From: Bog-473 sp963728845
Lineage (GTDB): Bacteria; Actinomycetota; Acidimicrobiia; Acidimicrobiales; RAAP-2
Reading direction: 5' to 3'
Assembly: GCA_963728845.1 (NCBI GenBank)
Contig: CAVSLS010000028.1
Location: forward strand, 1-64,000
DNA length: 64,000 nucleotides
Shown here: positions 29,177 through 39,141 of the stretch, piece by piece
Numbering within the stretch: the first letter of the stretch is position 1
How the letters are laid out: each line of letters opens with the position of its first letter
Program-made: the position numbers and the translations under genes
Notes under the pieces: model-generated
Told to the model about the DNA's origin: nothing
Seen by the model: the letters and a program-made list of their open reading frames with translations, nothing else
Databases searched by the model: none

Positions 29177-30079
29177 TCAACCCCCCATGTGCTTGACGAG
29201 CTGTGCGATCTGGCTGTTGACCTCGACCTGACGGGGCAGCTTGTCCATGGCCACCGCCAGGGACTCGGCCGTCCAGCGGTCGTCCGTGTCCACCGAGTCC
29301 GCGATCGACCACCCGGCGTAGATCCCGACCGAGCCCCCGTAGACGCTGAAGACCTGGCCGTTGAAGGGGCAGGTCTCGGAGGCCAGCACGGCGACCAACG
29401 GCGAGACGTTCTCGGGATCGAACACGTGTTGCTGCATGGACTCGCCCATCCCCGGGGTCTGCAGCGTGAGCCGCGTCCGGGCGACGGGGGCGATGCAGTT
29501 GGCGCGGACGCCGTAGCGGTTGAGCTCCATGGCGTTGACCACCGTCATGGCGGCGATGCCGGCCTTGGCGGCCGAATAGTTGGTCTGGCCCACGTTGCCG
29601 TGCAGCCCGGCACCCGAGCTCGTGTTGACGATGGCTCTGTCGGAGATCGTCCCCGCCTTGGCCGCCTCCCGCCACACCTCGGCGGCGTGGCGGGTGACGT
29701 TGAAGGTGCCCTTCAGGTGCACCGCGATGACGTCGTCGAACTCCTGCTCGCTCATGGAGACGAGCATGCGGTCGCGCAGGATCCCCGCGTTGTTGACGAC
29801 CACGTGGAGGTCGCCGAAGGTCGAGACCGCCTGGTCGATCAGCGCCTTGGCGCCGGCGAAGGAGCTGACGCTGTCGGTGTTGGCCACGGCCTGGCCTCCG
29901 GCGGCGGTGATCTCGTCGACCACCGACTGGGCGGCGGAGACGTCGGCGCCCGATCCGTCGACCGCGCCGCCGAGGTCGTTGACGACCACCTTCGCCCCGA
30001 GCGAGGCGAACAGGAGCGCGTGTTCGCGGCCGATGCCCCGGCCCGCCCCGGTGATGATCGCCACTCTGCCCTGCAACAT
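29177..30079 (-). CDS. Short-chain dehydrogenase (3-hydroxyacyl-CoA/MFE-2 type)
   Basis: A 300-residue SDR with cofactor motif TGAGRGIGREHAL, NNAG, and the catalytic Ser-Tyr-Lys in SSGAGLHGNVGQTNYSAAKAG. The extended C-terminus (GQVFSVYGGSVGIYAGWSIAD) is characteristic of the hydroxysteroid/multifunctional-enzyme-2 type dehydrogenases that act on acyl-CoA or sterol intermediates. The preference for NAD or NADP cannot be fixed; the Asp in VVVNDLGG suggests NAD. It begins three bases after the ECF sigma gene. Confidence 0.9.
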   Translation of the reverse strand: MLQGRVAIITGAGRGIGREHALLFASLGAKVVVNDLGGAVDGSGADVSAAQSVVDEITAAGGQAVANTDSVSSFAGAKALIDQAVSTFGDLHVVVNNAGILRDRMLVSMSEQEFDDVIAVHLKGTFNVTRHAAEVWREAAKAGTISDRAIVNTSSGAGLHGNVGQTNYSAAKAGIAAMTVVNAMELNRYGVRANCIAPVARTRLTLQTPGMGESMQQHVFDPENVSPLVAVLASETCPFNGQVFSVYGGSVGIYAGWSIADSVDTDDRWTAESLAVAMDKLPRQVEVNSQIAQLVKHMGG

Positions 30080-30082
30080 GGT

Positions 30083-31427
30083 TCAGCCGTCCTCTCGCTT
30101 CTCGTCCGCGACCCGGCGCCCGGGAGGCGGAGGTCCGGGCGAGACGATTACAACGGTGTCCCAGCCTGTCAAACCGGTGGCGAGCCCGTCAGTTTCGTCC
30201 AGGCGCCGCTCCAGGTATCGACGCTCGGCCTCGGTGCCGGCCAGGTCGTGGGCCTGCCGGTAGGCCTCGGCCGCCTCCGAGCGGCGTCCCAGACGCCGCA
30301 GCATGTCCCCCCGTGCCGCCGGGAGCAGGTGGTACGTGCGCAGCTCTCCGTCCGCGACGATCCGGTCGATCATGGCCAGGCCGGCCTCGGGACCCTCGGA
30401 GAAGGAGACCGCGACGGCCCGGTTCAACGCGATCACGGCCGACGGCGCCATGGCGAAGAGGCGCTCGTAGAGCGCAGCGATCTCCGCCCAGTCCGTCACG
30501 CCGTCGTCGCTGACGTGGCAGGCCGCGATGGCCGCCTGGACCTGGAACGGCCCGGGCCGGCGCTGCGCCAGCGCGGCATCGAGCAGGGCCGTGCCCTCGG
30601 CGATCTCGTCGTGGTCCCAACGCGACCGGTCCTGCTCGTCCAGGACGACGAGGTCTCCGGCAGTCGTCGATCCGCGCCCCCGCCGCGCGTCGTGGATGAG
30701 CATCAGCGCCAGGAGGCCGAGGGCCTCGGGTTCGTCGGGCATGAGGGTGCACATGGTCCGGGTCAGCCGGATCGCTTCGGCGCTCAGGCCCTGCCGCATG
30801 AGGTCCGCGCCGGAGGTGGCCGAGTAGCCCTCGTTGAACAAGAGGTACAGCACCGCGAGGACGGCGGCGGTCCGGTCCACCAGGAGGTGGGCCGGCGGGA
30901 CGCGAAAGGGGATGCCGGCGTGGCGGATCTTGCGCTTGGCCCGGACCAGCCGCTGGGCCATCGTGGGCTCGGGAACGAGGAAGGCCCGGGCGATCTCCGC
31001 CGTCGTCATGCCGGCGAGGGTCCGCAACGTGAGCGCGACCTGCGCGTCGAAGGCCAGCGCCGGGTGACAACAGGTGTACATGAGGCGGAGGCGGTCGTCG
31101 GGCACGTCGTCCGTGCTCGGGATGTCGTCCGTGCTCGGCGTGTCGTCCGCGGTCGCGCTCATCGCGGCTTCGTCGGAGCTTCGCCGCGCCCAGCTGGCTC
31201 CGCCGCATCCGGTCGAGCGCCCGGTTCCGGGCCACGGTCGTGAGCCACGCGCCGGGGCGGCGCGGGATGCCGTCGTCGGGCCAGCGTTCCAGCGCCCGTG
31301 CGAAGGCATCCTGCGCGCACTCCTCGGCCATGTCCCAGTCGCCCGTGAGCCGGATGAGCGTGGCGACCACACGGCCCCACTCCTCGTGGAAGGCCTCGGC
31401 GACGGCCGCGCTGACATCGGGGCTCAC
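30083..31427 (-). CDS. ECF sigma factor with C-terminal SnoaL-less/DUF6596 domain (one frameshift)
   Basis: A large ECF-type sigma factor of about 445 residues. Region 2 lies in VVATLIRLTGDWDMAEECAQDAFARALERWP, region 4 in LTLRTLAGMTTAEIARAFLVPEPTMAQRLVRAKRKI, then a long helical domain with LLFNEGYSATSG and a TPR-like tail. This is the group that pairs with a YCII/DGPF protein, as here. The two parts are in different frames with a shift near 31170-31190. The GTG start at 31427 overlaps the YCII stop (GTGA). An 18-base tandem repeat codes for an acidic stretch between regions 2 and 4. Confidence 0.86.
31106..31152 (+). repeat. 18-bp tandem repeat inside the ECF sigma gene
   Basis: Two near-identical 18-base units beginning GTCGTCCGTGCTCGG (31106-31123 and 31124-31141) and a partial third. 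They keep the frame and encode repeated acidic PSTDD units, so copy-number change would only lengthen a linker. Confidence 0.8.
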
Positions 31428-31772
31428 AGCTCCCAGATCGGCCTCACTTCGATGCTGCCGGTGCGGGCACCCGGGATCTTCGCCGCGACCTCTATCGCCT
31501 CGTCCAGGTCCTTGCAGTCGACGAGGTAGAACCCGGCCAGCTGCTCCTTGGTCTCGGCGAACGGGCCGTCGGTGGACAGTGTCTCCCCGTTGCGCACCCG
31601 GACCGTGGTGGCGTCCGTGGTCGGGCGCAGCCGCTCGCCGCCCTGCAGCACGCCCCGCTCCGCCATCGCCTTCGCAGAACTCGCCGTACTCGTTCATCAT
31701 GGCCTCGCCTTGCTCGGCCGTGGCAGTGGCGAACTGGCTCTCGTCTCCGGCAATCAACAGCAGGTATCGCAT
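31424..31772 (-). CDS. YCII/DGPF-domain protein (one frameshift)
   Basis: A protein of about 115 residues: MRYLLLIAGDESQFATAT at the N-terminus, and ETLSTDGPFAETKEQLAGFY with the DGPF motif later. Removing one G near 31672 (GAAGGCGATG) joins EYGEFCE to AMAERGVLQGGERL. These proteins are the usual partners of the adjacent type of ECF sigma factor; the pair is conserved in actinobacteria though the signal is unknown. It heads a likely operon with the sigma factor, SDR and monooxygenase. Confidence 0.86.
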
Positions 31773-31870
31773 CGGGTCCTCCTCGTTGGGGTTGGTCTCG
31801 CTCCTACGACGATCGGGCGGCGGCCGGATCGACACCCCGTGACCCGAAATCTTGGCCGACGTCGCCGCCC

Positions 31871-31876
31871 TACGCT
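31871..31876 (+). promoter_or_regulatory. -10 box of the TrmA-family gene
   Basis: TACGCT lies eight bases before the ATG at 31885, which suggests transcription beginning at or very near the start codon. Confidence 0.5.
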
Positions 31877-31884
31877 GCGGGGCC

Positions 31885-33144
31885 ATGCCCACCCCGGACG
31901 ACACGGGCCTGCTGGAGCTCGAGGCCGGGGCCATCGCCGCCGGCGGCGGCTGCGTGGCGCGGGCTCCGGACGGCCGGGTCGTCTTCGTCCGGCACAGCCT
32001 CCCCGGCGAGCGGGTCCGGGCCCGCGTGACCGCCCGCACGACCTCCTACCTGCGGGCCGACGCCGTCGAGATCCTGACCGCCTCCCCCGACCGGGTCGTT
32101 CCCCCGTGCCCGCACGCCGGACCCGGCCGATGTGGGGGCTGCGACTTCCAGCACGTCGAGCTCGGCGCGCAGCGCCGGCTCAAGGGCTTCCGCATCGCCG
32201 AGCAGCTGGCGCGGCTGGCGGGGGTCGACCGCGCCGTCGAGGTCGAGCCGGTGCCCGGTGACACCGGCGGGCTCGGCTGGCGCAGCCGGGTGCGTCTCGC
32301 CGTGGACGGGCACGGCGCGGTCGGCTTCCGGCGGCACCGCTCCCACGAGCTCGAGCTCGTCACCGGGTGCCCGGTCGCAAGCCCCGCCGTGTCGGACACC
32401 GGCGCGTTCGGCCTGCGGTGGCCCGGGGCTGCGGAGCTCGAGATCGCCACGGGGAGCGAACCGGGCGACGCGGTGATCTCGGTCACCCCGCGGGGCCGCG
32501 CCGCGCCGCGCCTCCCCGAGACCGGCATCCGCCTGGTGGTCGGAGGCAAGGGCCGTCCCCGGCCCGGGGCCGTGCACGCCGTCGTGCGCGGGTACACCTA
32601 CCGGATCTCGTCGGGGGTCTTCTGGCAGGTCCACGCCGGCGCCCCGGAGGCGCTGCTCGCCGCGGTGCTCGCCCTGGCCGGCGACTGCCGCGCCGCGACC
32701 GTGCTCGACCTCTACGCCGGCGCCGGGCTCTTCTCCGTCCCGCTGGCCGACGCGGTGGGACCGACGGGATCGGTCCTCGCCGTCGAGCGGGACGCCCGCG
32801 CCTGCGCCGACGCGCGCCACAACGGCGCCGCGTTCGCCCACCTGCGCGTCACGCAGGCAGAGGTGACGCCCGAGCTCGTCGCGTCCGGCGTCGGCCGCCC
32901 GGGCATCGTCGTGCTCGACCCGGCGCGCGAGGGTGCGGGCACCGGCGTCATGCGGGCCCTCGCCGCCCACGCCGCGACCGTGCGCACGCTGATCTACGTG
33001 TCGTGTGACCCGGGCTCGTTCGGACGTGACGTGCGGGTCCTCCTCGACGAGGGCTGGGACTTGACCGTGCTGCGTGCCTTCGACATCTTCCCCATGACCG
33101 AGCACGTGGAGCTCGTCGCCGCCCTGTCGCCCCCGGCCCGCTGA
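31885..33144 (+). CDS. TrmA/RumA-family 23S rRNA or tRNA (uracil-5) methyltransferase
   Basis: A 419-residue RNA methyltransferase. An N-terminal TRAM domain (GGGCVARAPDGRVVFV, GERVRARV) is followed by the iron-sulfur cluster cysteines CPHAGPGRCGGCDFQHVEL, then a SAM domain LDLYAGAGLFSVPLADAVG with catalytic Cys in YVSCDPGSFGRDV and the general base Glu in MTEHVELVA. These place it in the TrmA/RumA/RlmCD family, which methylates C5 of a specific uridine. Which rRNA or tRNA site is modified cannot be told. Start ATG 31885 was chosen from the -10 box spacing. Confidence 0.91.
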   Translation: MPTPDDTGLLELEAGAIAAGGGCVARAPDGRVVFVRHSLPGERVRARVTARTTSYLRADAVEILTASPDRVVPPCPHAGPGRCGGCDFQHVELGAQRRLKGFRIAEQLARLAGVDRAVEVEPVPGDTGGLGWRSRVRLAVDGHGAVGFRRHRSHELELVTGCPVASPAVSDTGAFGLRWPGAAELEIATGSEPGDAVISVTPRGRAAPRLPETGIRLVVGGKGRPRPGAVHAVVRGYTYRISSGVFWQVHAGAPEALLAAVLALAGDCRAATVLDLYAGAGLFSVPLADAVGPTGSVLAVERDARACADARHNGAAFAHLRVTQAEVTPELVASGVGRPGIVVLDPAREGAGTGVMRALAAHAATVRTLIYVSCDPGSFGRDVRVLLDEGWDLTVLRAFDIFPMTEHVELVAALSPPAR

Positions 33145-33150
33145 ACACGA

Positions 33151-34077
33151 TCAGGGGTGCCCGCCGAGCTCGTGCTCGATGTGGCCCGCCGACTCGAACT
33201 GCAGCGTCGAGTGCGCGACGTCGAAGTGGCCGGCGAGGCAGTCCTGGAGATGGTCGAGCACGCGGCCGGCCTCGCCGGTGGTGAAGCACTCCTCGGTGAC
33301 CACCACATGGGCGGTCAGGATGGGGAGCGACGAGGTCAGGGTCCACGCGTGCAGGTCGTGCACCGAGGTGACCTCGGGCAGCTCCATCAGGTGCCGACGC
33401 ACCTCGGCGAGGTCGATGTCCTCGGGCGTCGCCTCGAGCAGGATGTGCAGCGCCGGCCGCAACAGCTCCCCGGCTGCCTTCAGCATGAGCAGGACGACGG
33501 CGAGGGAGGCGATGGCGTCGGCGCGGTCGAACCCCCACACGACGATGACCACGCCCGCCACGAGGGTGCCCGCAAACCCGTAGAGGTCGGTCAGGATGTG
33601 GCGGTAGGCGCCCTCGACGTTGAGCGACTGCCGGTTTGCCCTCGCCATGGTGAGCGTGGCGACCAGGTTCACCGCCACCCCGACCGCGGCGACGACGATC
33701 AGGACCGCGCCGTCGACGGGCGACGGGTGCACCAGTCGGCTCACGGCGTCGTAGGTCACCAGGGCGGCGACGACGAGGAGCGCGATGCCGTTGGCCGCGG
33801 CGGCCAGGATCTCTGCCCGCTTCAAGCCGTAGGTGTGCGACCCGGTCTCGGGTCGGGCGGCCAGCCGGATGGCCACCAGTGAACATGCGATCGCCCCGAC
33901 GTCGACCAGCATGTGGCCGGCGTCGGCCAGGAGGGCGACCGAGTTCGAGGCGACGGCGGCGGCCACCTCGAACACCATGAAGCCGATCAGCAGGACCAGC
34001 GCGAGTGTCAGGGCGCGCCGGTCGCCCGCCACCGACGGCCCACCGTGGCCGTGGTGGTCGTGACCGTGCTCAGCCAT
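33151..34077 (-). CDS. CDF-family zinc/cobalt efflux protein (CzcD-like)
   Basis: A 308-residue cation diffusion facilitator with a His-rich N-terminus (HGHDHHGHGG), six membrane segments, LLADAGHMLVDVGAIACSL (the Asp/His metal site of TM2), LTDLYGFAGTLVAGVVI (TM5 site) and a C-terminal cytosolic ferredoxin-like domain with VHDLHAWTLTS. It exports Zn2+ or related ions in exchange for protons. The ATG overlaps the end of the ArsR gene, so both are in one unit and very probably controlled by it. Confidence 0.92.
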   Translation of the reverse strand: MAEHGHDHHGHGGPSVAGDRRALTLALVLLIGFMVFEVAAAVASNSVALLADAGHMLVDVGAIACSLVAIRLAARPETGSHTYGLKRAEILAAAANGIALLVVAALVTYDAVSRLVHPSPVDGAVLIVVAAVGVAVNLVATLTMARANRQSLNVEGAYRHILTDLYGFAGTLVAGVVIVVWGFDRADAIASLAVVLLMLKAAGELLRPALHILLEATPEDIDLAEVRRHLMELPEVTSVHDLHAWTLTSSLPILTAHVVVTEECFTTGEAGRVLDHLQDCLAGHFDVAHSTLQFESAGHIEHELGGHP

Positions 34078-34390
34078 GCGCCGTCACGTGGTCCGCGTGG
34101 GTGAGCACCTCTTCGACCAGACGGCGCACATGGGCGTCGTCGACCACGTAGAAGATCCGCGTCCCTTCACGCCGGCTCCGGACCAGGCGGGCGAGGCGGA
34201 GCTTGGCCAGGTGCTGGGAGACCGCGGCCGGCTGGGCGCCTACGACCTCGGCCAGCTCGTTGACCGAGTGCTCGCCCTCCAGCAGGGCCCAGATCACCCG
34301 CAGGCGCGTCTCGTCGCCCAGCAGCTTGAGCATCCCGACGGCCGAGCGGAACTCCTCCCCGGCCGGACTCTCAACTATCTGCGTAGCCAC
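34070..34390 (-). CDS. ArsR/SmtB-family repressor with CzrA-like zinc site
   Basis: A 106-residue winged-helix repressor: LLGDETRLRVIWALL, NELAEVVGAQPAAVSQHLAKLRLARLV and RREGTRIFY. There is no Cys, but the last helix reads DDAHVRRLVEEVLTHADH, giving Asp-x-His, His eleven residues on and another His at +14. This is the ligand set of CzrA from Staphylococcus aureus (Asp84, His86, His97, His100), a Zn/Co sensor. GTG at 34390 was chosen because TACACT lies six bases before it. The start codon sits inside a perfect palindrome. It ends overlapping the efflux gene. Confidence 0.9.
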   Translation of the reverse strand: MATQIVESPAGEEFRSAVGMLKLLGDETRLRVIWALLEGEHSVNELAEVVGAQPAAVSQHLAKLRLARLVRSRREGTRIFYVVDDAHVRRLVEEVLTHADHVTAHG

Positions 34391-34398
34391 GCAGATAG
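34375..34398. promoter_or_regulatory. Palindromic operator at the ArsR gene start
   Basis: Perfect 10-base arms CTATCTGCGT and ACGCAGATAG flank a four-base spacer. The palindrome covers the bases between the -10 box (34397-34402, TACACT on the minus strand) and the GTG start. Binding of the repressor here would block RNA polymerase directly. Confidence 0.8.
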
Positions 34399-34500
34399 TG
34401 TACACACGCCGGTGCTGGACCGTGGTGGCGGCGGCCGGCGGCCCGCGTCGGGCTACGGCCCGGAGGCCGTCGAAGCAGCGGAGAGGCGGCGGCGCCGGCA

Positions 34501-36025
34501 TCACGTGGCAGGGCTGTCTGACCGAGCCCGGGGGGAGCGCCGCCTGGAGCATCTTGTTCATGATCGGCCCCGCCACCGAGGCGCCGTCGGACCCGATGTA
34601 CTGGTTGGGCACCACCACGGCCACGGCGACCTGCGGGTTGTTGGCCGGGGCGAAGCCGATCATCCAGTCGTGGTTGACTACGCCCGGTCCCGTCTGGGCC
34701 GTCCCCGTCTTGACCGCCGCGCACAGGTAGGAGGGGAAACCGACGCTCGCCGCCGTGCCCGCCCGGCTGGGCGACGCTCTCCATCAGCGCGGTCACGGCT
34801 TGCGCCGCCGGGGCCGACGCGGCCTGGGCATTGCCTTCGGTGTGTAGCTCTGCACGGGCGTCCCCTGCGAGTCGTGGATGGACGACATCAGATGCGGTGT
34901 CATGACGACTCCGCCGTTGGCGATGCCAGCGGCCACCATGGCGTTCTGAAGTGCGGTCGTCCTTGACGAACTCCTGTCCGATGGACGTGTACGCCTGGTC
35001 GATCTGCGCGTTGTCGGGCAGCGTTTGCAGTTGCGAAGCCAGCTGTCGACGGCAGGTCGATGCCGGGAACCGAGTTGATAACCGAAGAGCTGTGCCTGCT
35101 GTCGCAACGTGGAGACGCCCTCCTGCACGCCGAGCTCGCCGTAGCCCGGGTCGCAGGAGAAGGGCAGCATCTGGGTCATGGTCCCCCACACGCATGGCTC
35201 GCTGCTCTGTGTTGCAGAGCGGCTTGGTCGAGTCGGAGAATTTCTGGCACTGCGCCGTGGGATAGTCGAACCCCGCCAGGGACGGCTTGAGGTTGTAGGC
35301 CGCGGTGGACGTCACCACCTTCATCGTCGACCCTGGGAAGAAGAACTCACGTGTGGCGATGGGGCGCAGGGGGTAGTAGCCCTCGTGGTCCTTTTGGACG
35401 TAGCTGTAGTAGGCGAGCTGGTCCCCCTTGATGCGACGGCCCGACGAGCGCGTTCGGGTCGTAGTCCGGGTTGGAGACCATGGCCAGGACGGCGCCCGTC
35501 TTGGGGTCGAGCACGACGACCGCCCCGTCGTTGTTGCCCGGCGTCGACGTCAGGGCGTTCCAGGCCGCCTGCTGCAGGTTCGGCTCCACCGTCAGCGTCA
35601 CGTTGTCGGTGGTCACCGGCATCTTCTGCCGGAAGATCAGCTGGCTCAGCGTCTGCGGCGCCTCCTGGTGGGCAGCCAGGTAGGCGTCGTACTCGCTGCT
35701 CGATGCCGCTGCCCTGGTACGTCCGACCCCCAGTACCCGGTGATGCCGCCGTAGAGGGCGCCCTGGGGGTACTGGCGGATGTGCGTGTACGGGTACGTGG
35801 CCTTGTCGGCCGCCGGGGTCCGGCACCGACTGCGCCAGCACGGTGCCGTCGGCGGCGTAGATGAAGCCTCTGGGCGTTCTCGAACCGCAGCGCCGAGACC
35901 CGGGGGTTGTACGGCGACGTCTGCAGCTGCTTGGCCTTCACGAGCTGGATGTTGACCAGCTGCGCCACGACGAGACCCAGGCAGGCCACCATGATGACGC
36001 CGAGCCACCGGATACGCCGCCCCAT
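34501..36025 (-). pseudogene. Class B penicillin-binding protein (FtsI/PBP2-like), many frameshifts
   Basis: Pieces in all three frames together make one PBP: membrane anchor MGRRIRWLGVIMVACLGLVVAQ, RFENAQR, KATYPYTHIRQYPQGALYGG, TVEPNLQQAAWNAL, VVLDPKTGAVLAMVSNPDYDP, the active-site PGSTMKVVTSTAA (Ser nucleophile), FSCDPGYGELGVQEG, GIANGGVVMTPHL and a tail NHDWMIGFAPANNPQVAVAVVVP. The order and spacing match a transpeptidase of septal or elongation type. At least seven frame changes are needed, far more than in neighbouring intact genes. This is either a real pseudogene or a stretch of poor sequence; I cannot decide from the window. Confidence 0.7.
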
Positions 36026-36309
36026 CAGACCGGCAGCCGTTTCGTGGACGACCCGATCACCCCGAGCATGGTAGGCGGCGGGGTCGGCGGAATTGCTGCA
36101 TGCCTTGCATGTCCCCTGGGCTTGCACCCCCGATGCACCCGGCGATGGAGGCGCCGACCGTTCAAGGCCGGCCGCAGCGGTGCCGATGGACTGCTTGTGG
36201 GGCGTCCACTCCTTGTTGCCTGCCTGCCCGCCGGGCGTCCCGTGCGGGGCCGTGCGTGGCGCGCCGACCGACGGCGGCGCCCGGCCGCATCGGACACGAG
36301 AGGAGTGAC

Positions 36310-38600
36310 GTGACCCGTCGAGTGCCGAGGCTCCCCCTTCGGGCATCCTTGGCGGCTGCCGCCGCCACCGCCCTGGGCCTGACCATCACCTTCCAGGCGG
36401 CACCGGTCGCCCAGGGCACCGAGGTCCCCCATGCCGCGGGGTTCGTGGCGAACCAGACGTGGAGCCAGACGCTCAACGACCCCGGCAACCCCGTCGCCCT
36501 CTCGTCGCCGAACGTCGCCAACCTGGACGGGCAGCCCGCCGTCGTCGTGGGCGACCACGGCGGACACGTCTACGCCTTCCATCTGAGCGGTGGCTCGGCC
36601 CCCGCCGGTTGGCCCTACAACGCGGGCGCGCCGGTGGACTCCTCACCGTCGGTGGCGCCCATCGACGCCAACGGCCTCGACACGGTGTACGTCGGCGTCG
36701 GCACCGCGGCCACCCCCACCACGGGTGGGTACCAGGCCATCGCCCCCAACGGCGGCGACCAGTGGTTCGTCCAGGAGACCAACCCCGGGACCGACCCCGA
36801 GCCCCACAACGCCGTGGCGGCATCGCTGACGGTCGGCTCCTACGCCGGCGGGTACGGCGTCGAGGCCGGCTCGCTCGGCCAGAACACCGACGCGTTCGGT
36901 GCGGCCAACGGAGCGGAGTTGGCGGGCTTCCCGTGGTTCTCCGCCGACTCGGTGTTCTCGACCGCGGCGGTGGCCGATCTGTACGCCGACGGCAACAACG
37001 AGATCATCAGCGGCGGCGACTCCAGCGCGGGCTTCGCCTACGGGGAGCCGTACGCCAACGGGGGGCACATCCGCATCCTCTCGAGTGCGGGCAACGCGGG
37101 GACGGGGAACCCGGGCGGGGGCCTCGTCTGCGAGTACAACACGAACCAGAACATCGACCGGTCGTCGCCCGCCGTGGGCCAGTTCCTCTCCGGCGGCAAC
37201 GTCGGCATCGCCATCGGCGACGGCAGCTACTACTCCCCTCCCGGTACGCCCCGGCCTCCGACTCGGACAAGGTCTTCGCCATCAACACGGACTGCGGCCT
37301 GGCCTGGAGCGACACCCTCAACGGGATCACGGCCGACTCTCCCGCCCTGGCCGACGTGTCCGGCAACGGCCAGCTCGACGTGGTGGAGGGGACGCAGGCC
37401 AACACCATCTACGTGCTGAACGGCACCAACGGCGGCGTGGTCTGGTCGGCCCCGACCAGCGGCCAGGTCATCGGGTCGCCGGTCACGGCGGACCTCACCG
37501 GCGGCGGCTACCAGGACGTCATCGTCCCGACCACGGCCGGGATCGACATCTTCGACGGTCGTTCGGGCGCCGAGGTGGCGACACTCGGACCGACCGACGG
37601 GTTCCAGAGCTCGCCGCTCGTGACGGACGACCCCGACGGCCACATCGGCATCACCGGCGCCGGCTACTACTACAACGGCAGCGCCCTGCTCGGTACCGTC
37701 GTGCACTGGGAGATCGACAACACCAACGGGTCGGGTGCGAGCGTCTACGAGACGGGCGCGTGGCCGCAGTTCCACCACGACCCGCAGCTGACCGGTGACG
37801 CCGGCACGCCGCAGCCGACGATTCAGGTGCCGTGCAACGCGCCGGCCGGGGGGCCCAACGGGTACCTCCTGTCCGCGTCGGACGGTGGCGTGTTCGACTA
37901 CGGCAACATCCCCTTCTGCGGGTCCACCGGGAGCATCCATCTCAACCAGCCGGTGGTGGCCACCGCGCTCACCCGGGACGGCGGGGGCTACTGGGAGGTC
38001 GCCTCGGACGGTGGCATCTTCAACTTCGGCAACGCGGGCTTCGACGGCTCCATGGGCGGCAAGCCGCTCAACGCACCGATCGTCGGCATGGCCGCCACGC
38101 CGGACGGAGGGGGCTACTGGGAGGTGGCGTCCGACGGCGGCATCTTCTCGTTCGGCGACGCGGGCTTCTACGGCAGCACCGGGTCCATCCGCCTCAACCG
38201 GCCCATCGTCGGCATGGCGTCCACGCCCGACGGCAAGGGGTACTGGCTGGTGGCGTCGGACGGCGGCATCTTCAGCTACGGGGACGCCTCCTTCCACGGC
38301 TCCATGGGCGGCGCGCCGCTCAACTCCCCCGTCGTCGGCCTCGCCCCCGACCTGGCGACGGGCGGGTACTGGGAGGTCGCGGCCGACGGCGGCATCTTCT
38401 CCTTCGCCGCGCCGTTCTACGGCTCCACCGGGAGCATGCGCCTGAACGCCCCGATCGTCGGCATGGAGGCCAACCAGAACGGCTCGGGGTACCGCTTCGT
38501 GGCGTCCGACGGCGGCATCTTCAGCTACAACGCCCCCTTCTACGGCTCCATGGGCGGCAAGCCACTGAACAAGCCGGTCGTCGGAATGGCGGGGACCTGA
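36310..38600 (+). CDS. Secreted propeller protein with C-terminal 'ASDGGIF' repeats (one frameshift)
   Basis: A secreted protein of about 760 residues. A signal peptide (LRASLAAAAATALGLTITF) is followed by an FG-GAP/quinoprotein-like propeller region with repeats such as VANLDGQPAVVVGDHGGHV and LADVSGNGQLDVVEGTQ. The last 250 residues are six units of about 42 residues of the type GYWEVASDGGIFSFGDAGF. The frame shifts near 37245; correcting it joins YYSP to YAPASDSDKVFAINTDCG. GTG 36310 follows AGAGGAGTGAC. The role may be cell-surface binding. The repeat type is known to me from Acidimicrobiia, but not its function. Confidence 0.8.
37857..38597 (+). repeat. Six protein-coding repeats of about 126 bp
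   Basis: Six units code for GY(W)xVASDGGIFxFGxAxF then a turn and LNxPIVGMAxTPDG. The turn alternates strictly: GSTGS in units 1, 3 and 5, GSMGG in units 2, 4 and 6. The array therefore behaves as three copies of a two-unit repeat, and probably folds as a small beta-propeller. Confidence 0.85.
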
Positions 38601-38640
38601 CCGCGCACCGGGCGGAGCGTGGAGGCTTGGTGCCCGGCCG

Positions 38641-39025
38641 TCAGCTCCCGACGGCGGCGGCCAGGCGCTTCGGCGCCGTGAGGCAGTAGGACTCCACCAG
38701 GAGCTCGCGCACCTCCGCCCAGTCGATGGGCGCAGCATCGAGCCAGAGGCCCACCCAGCCGCGGTGACCGAGGTAGGGAGGCACGAAGAAACGCCGCGGG
38801 TCCGCCGCGACGAGCACGGCCTGCTCCCCCGCGGGGGCCTTGCAGGAGAGGGCCAGCCGCCCGTCGCCGTGATGGTCGTGCGTGAAGTAGCCGAAGGTCC
38901 GGCCCCGGACCGTGTAGGCGACGTGCCGCCCGCCCTCCCCGCCGGGGCGCTCGCAGGCCTCTGGCGAGCGCGGCGCACAGGGCCCGCAGCCGCTCGGTGC
39001 ACGTCTTCGCCCGGACTCGGGTCAC
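38641..39025 (-). CDS. MmcQ/YjbR-family protein (one frameshift)
   Basis: About 125 residues. From VTRVRAKTCTERLRALCAAL the frame shifts near 38960 to EACERPGGEGGRHVAYTVRG, then RTFGYFTHDHHGDGRLALSC, VPPYLGHRGWVGLWLDAAP and a stop at 38641-38643. The pattern (a short helical start, YTVRGRTFG, YLGHRGWVGLWLD, ELLVESYCLTAPKRL) is that of the MmcQ/YjbR family, small single-domain proteins of the CyaY-like fold with no assigned biochemical role. Confidence 0.78.
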
Positions 39026-39141
39026 GCCGCGACGCTGGGCGCCGCGGTCGGGCGCGACAAGGCCGACCGCGGGCGGATACGAACGGGTGCGGCGCAGTAT
39101 CCTCACCTCTTTCTCGAGCTCTTCGATCGGGGGTGCAGGTG

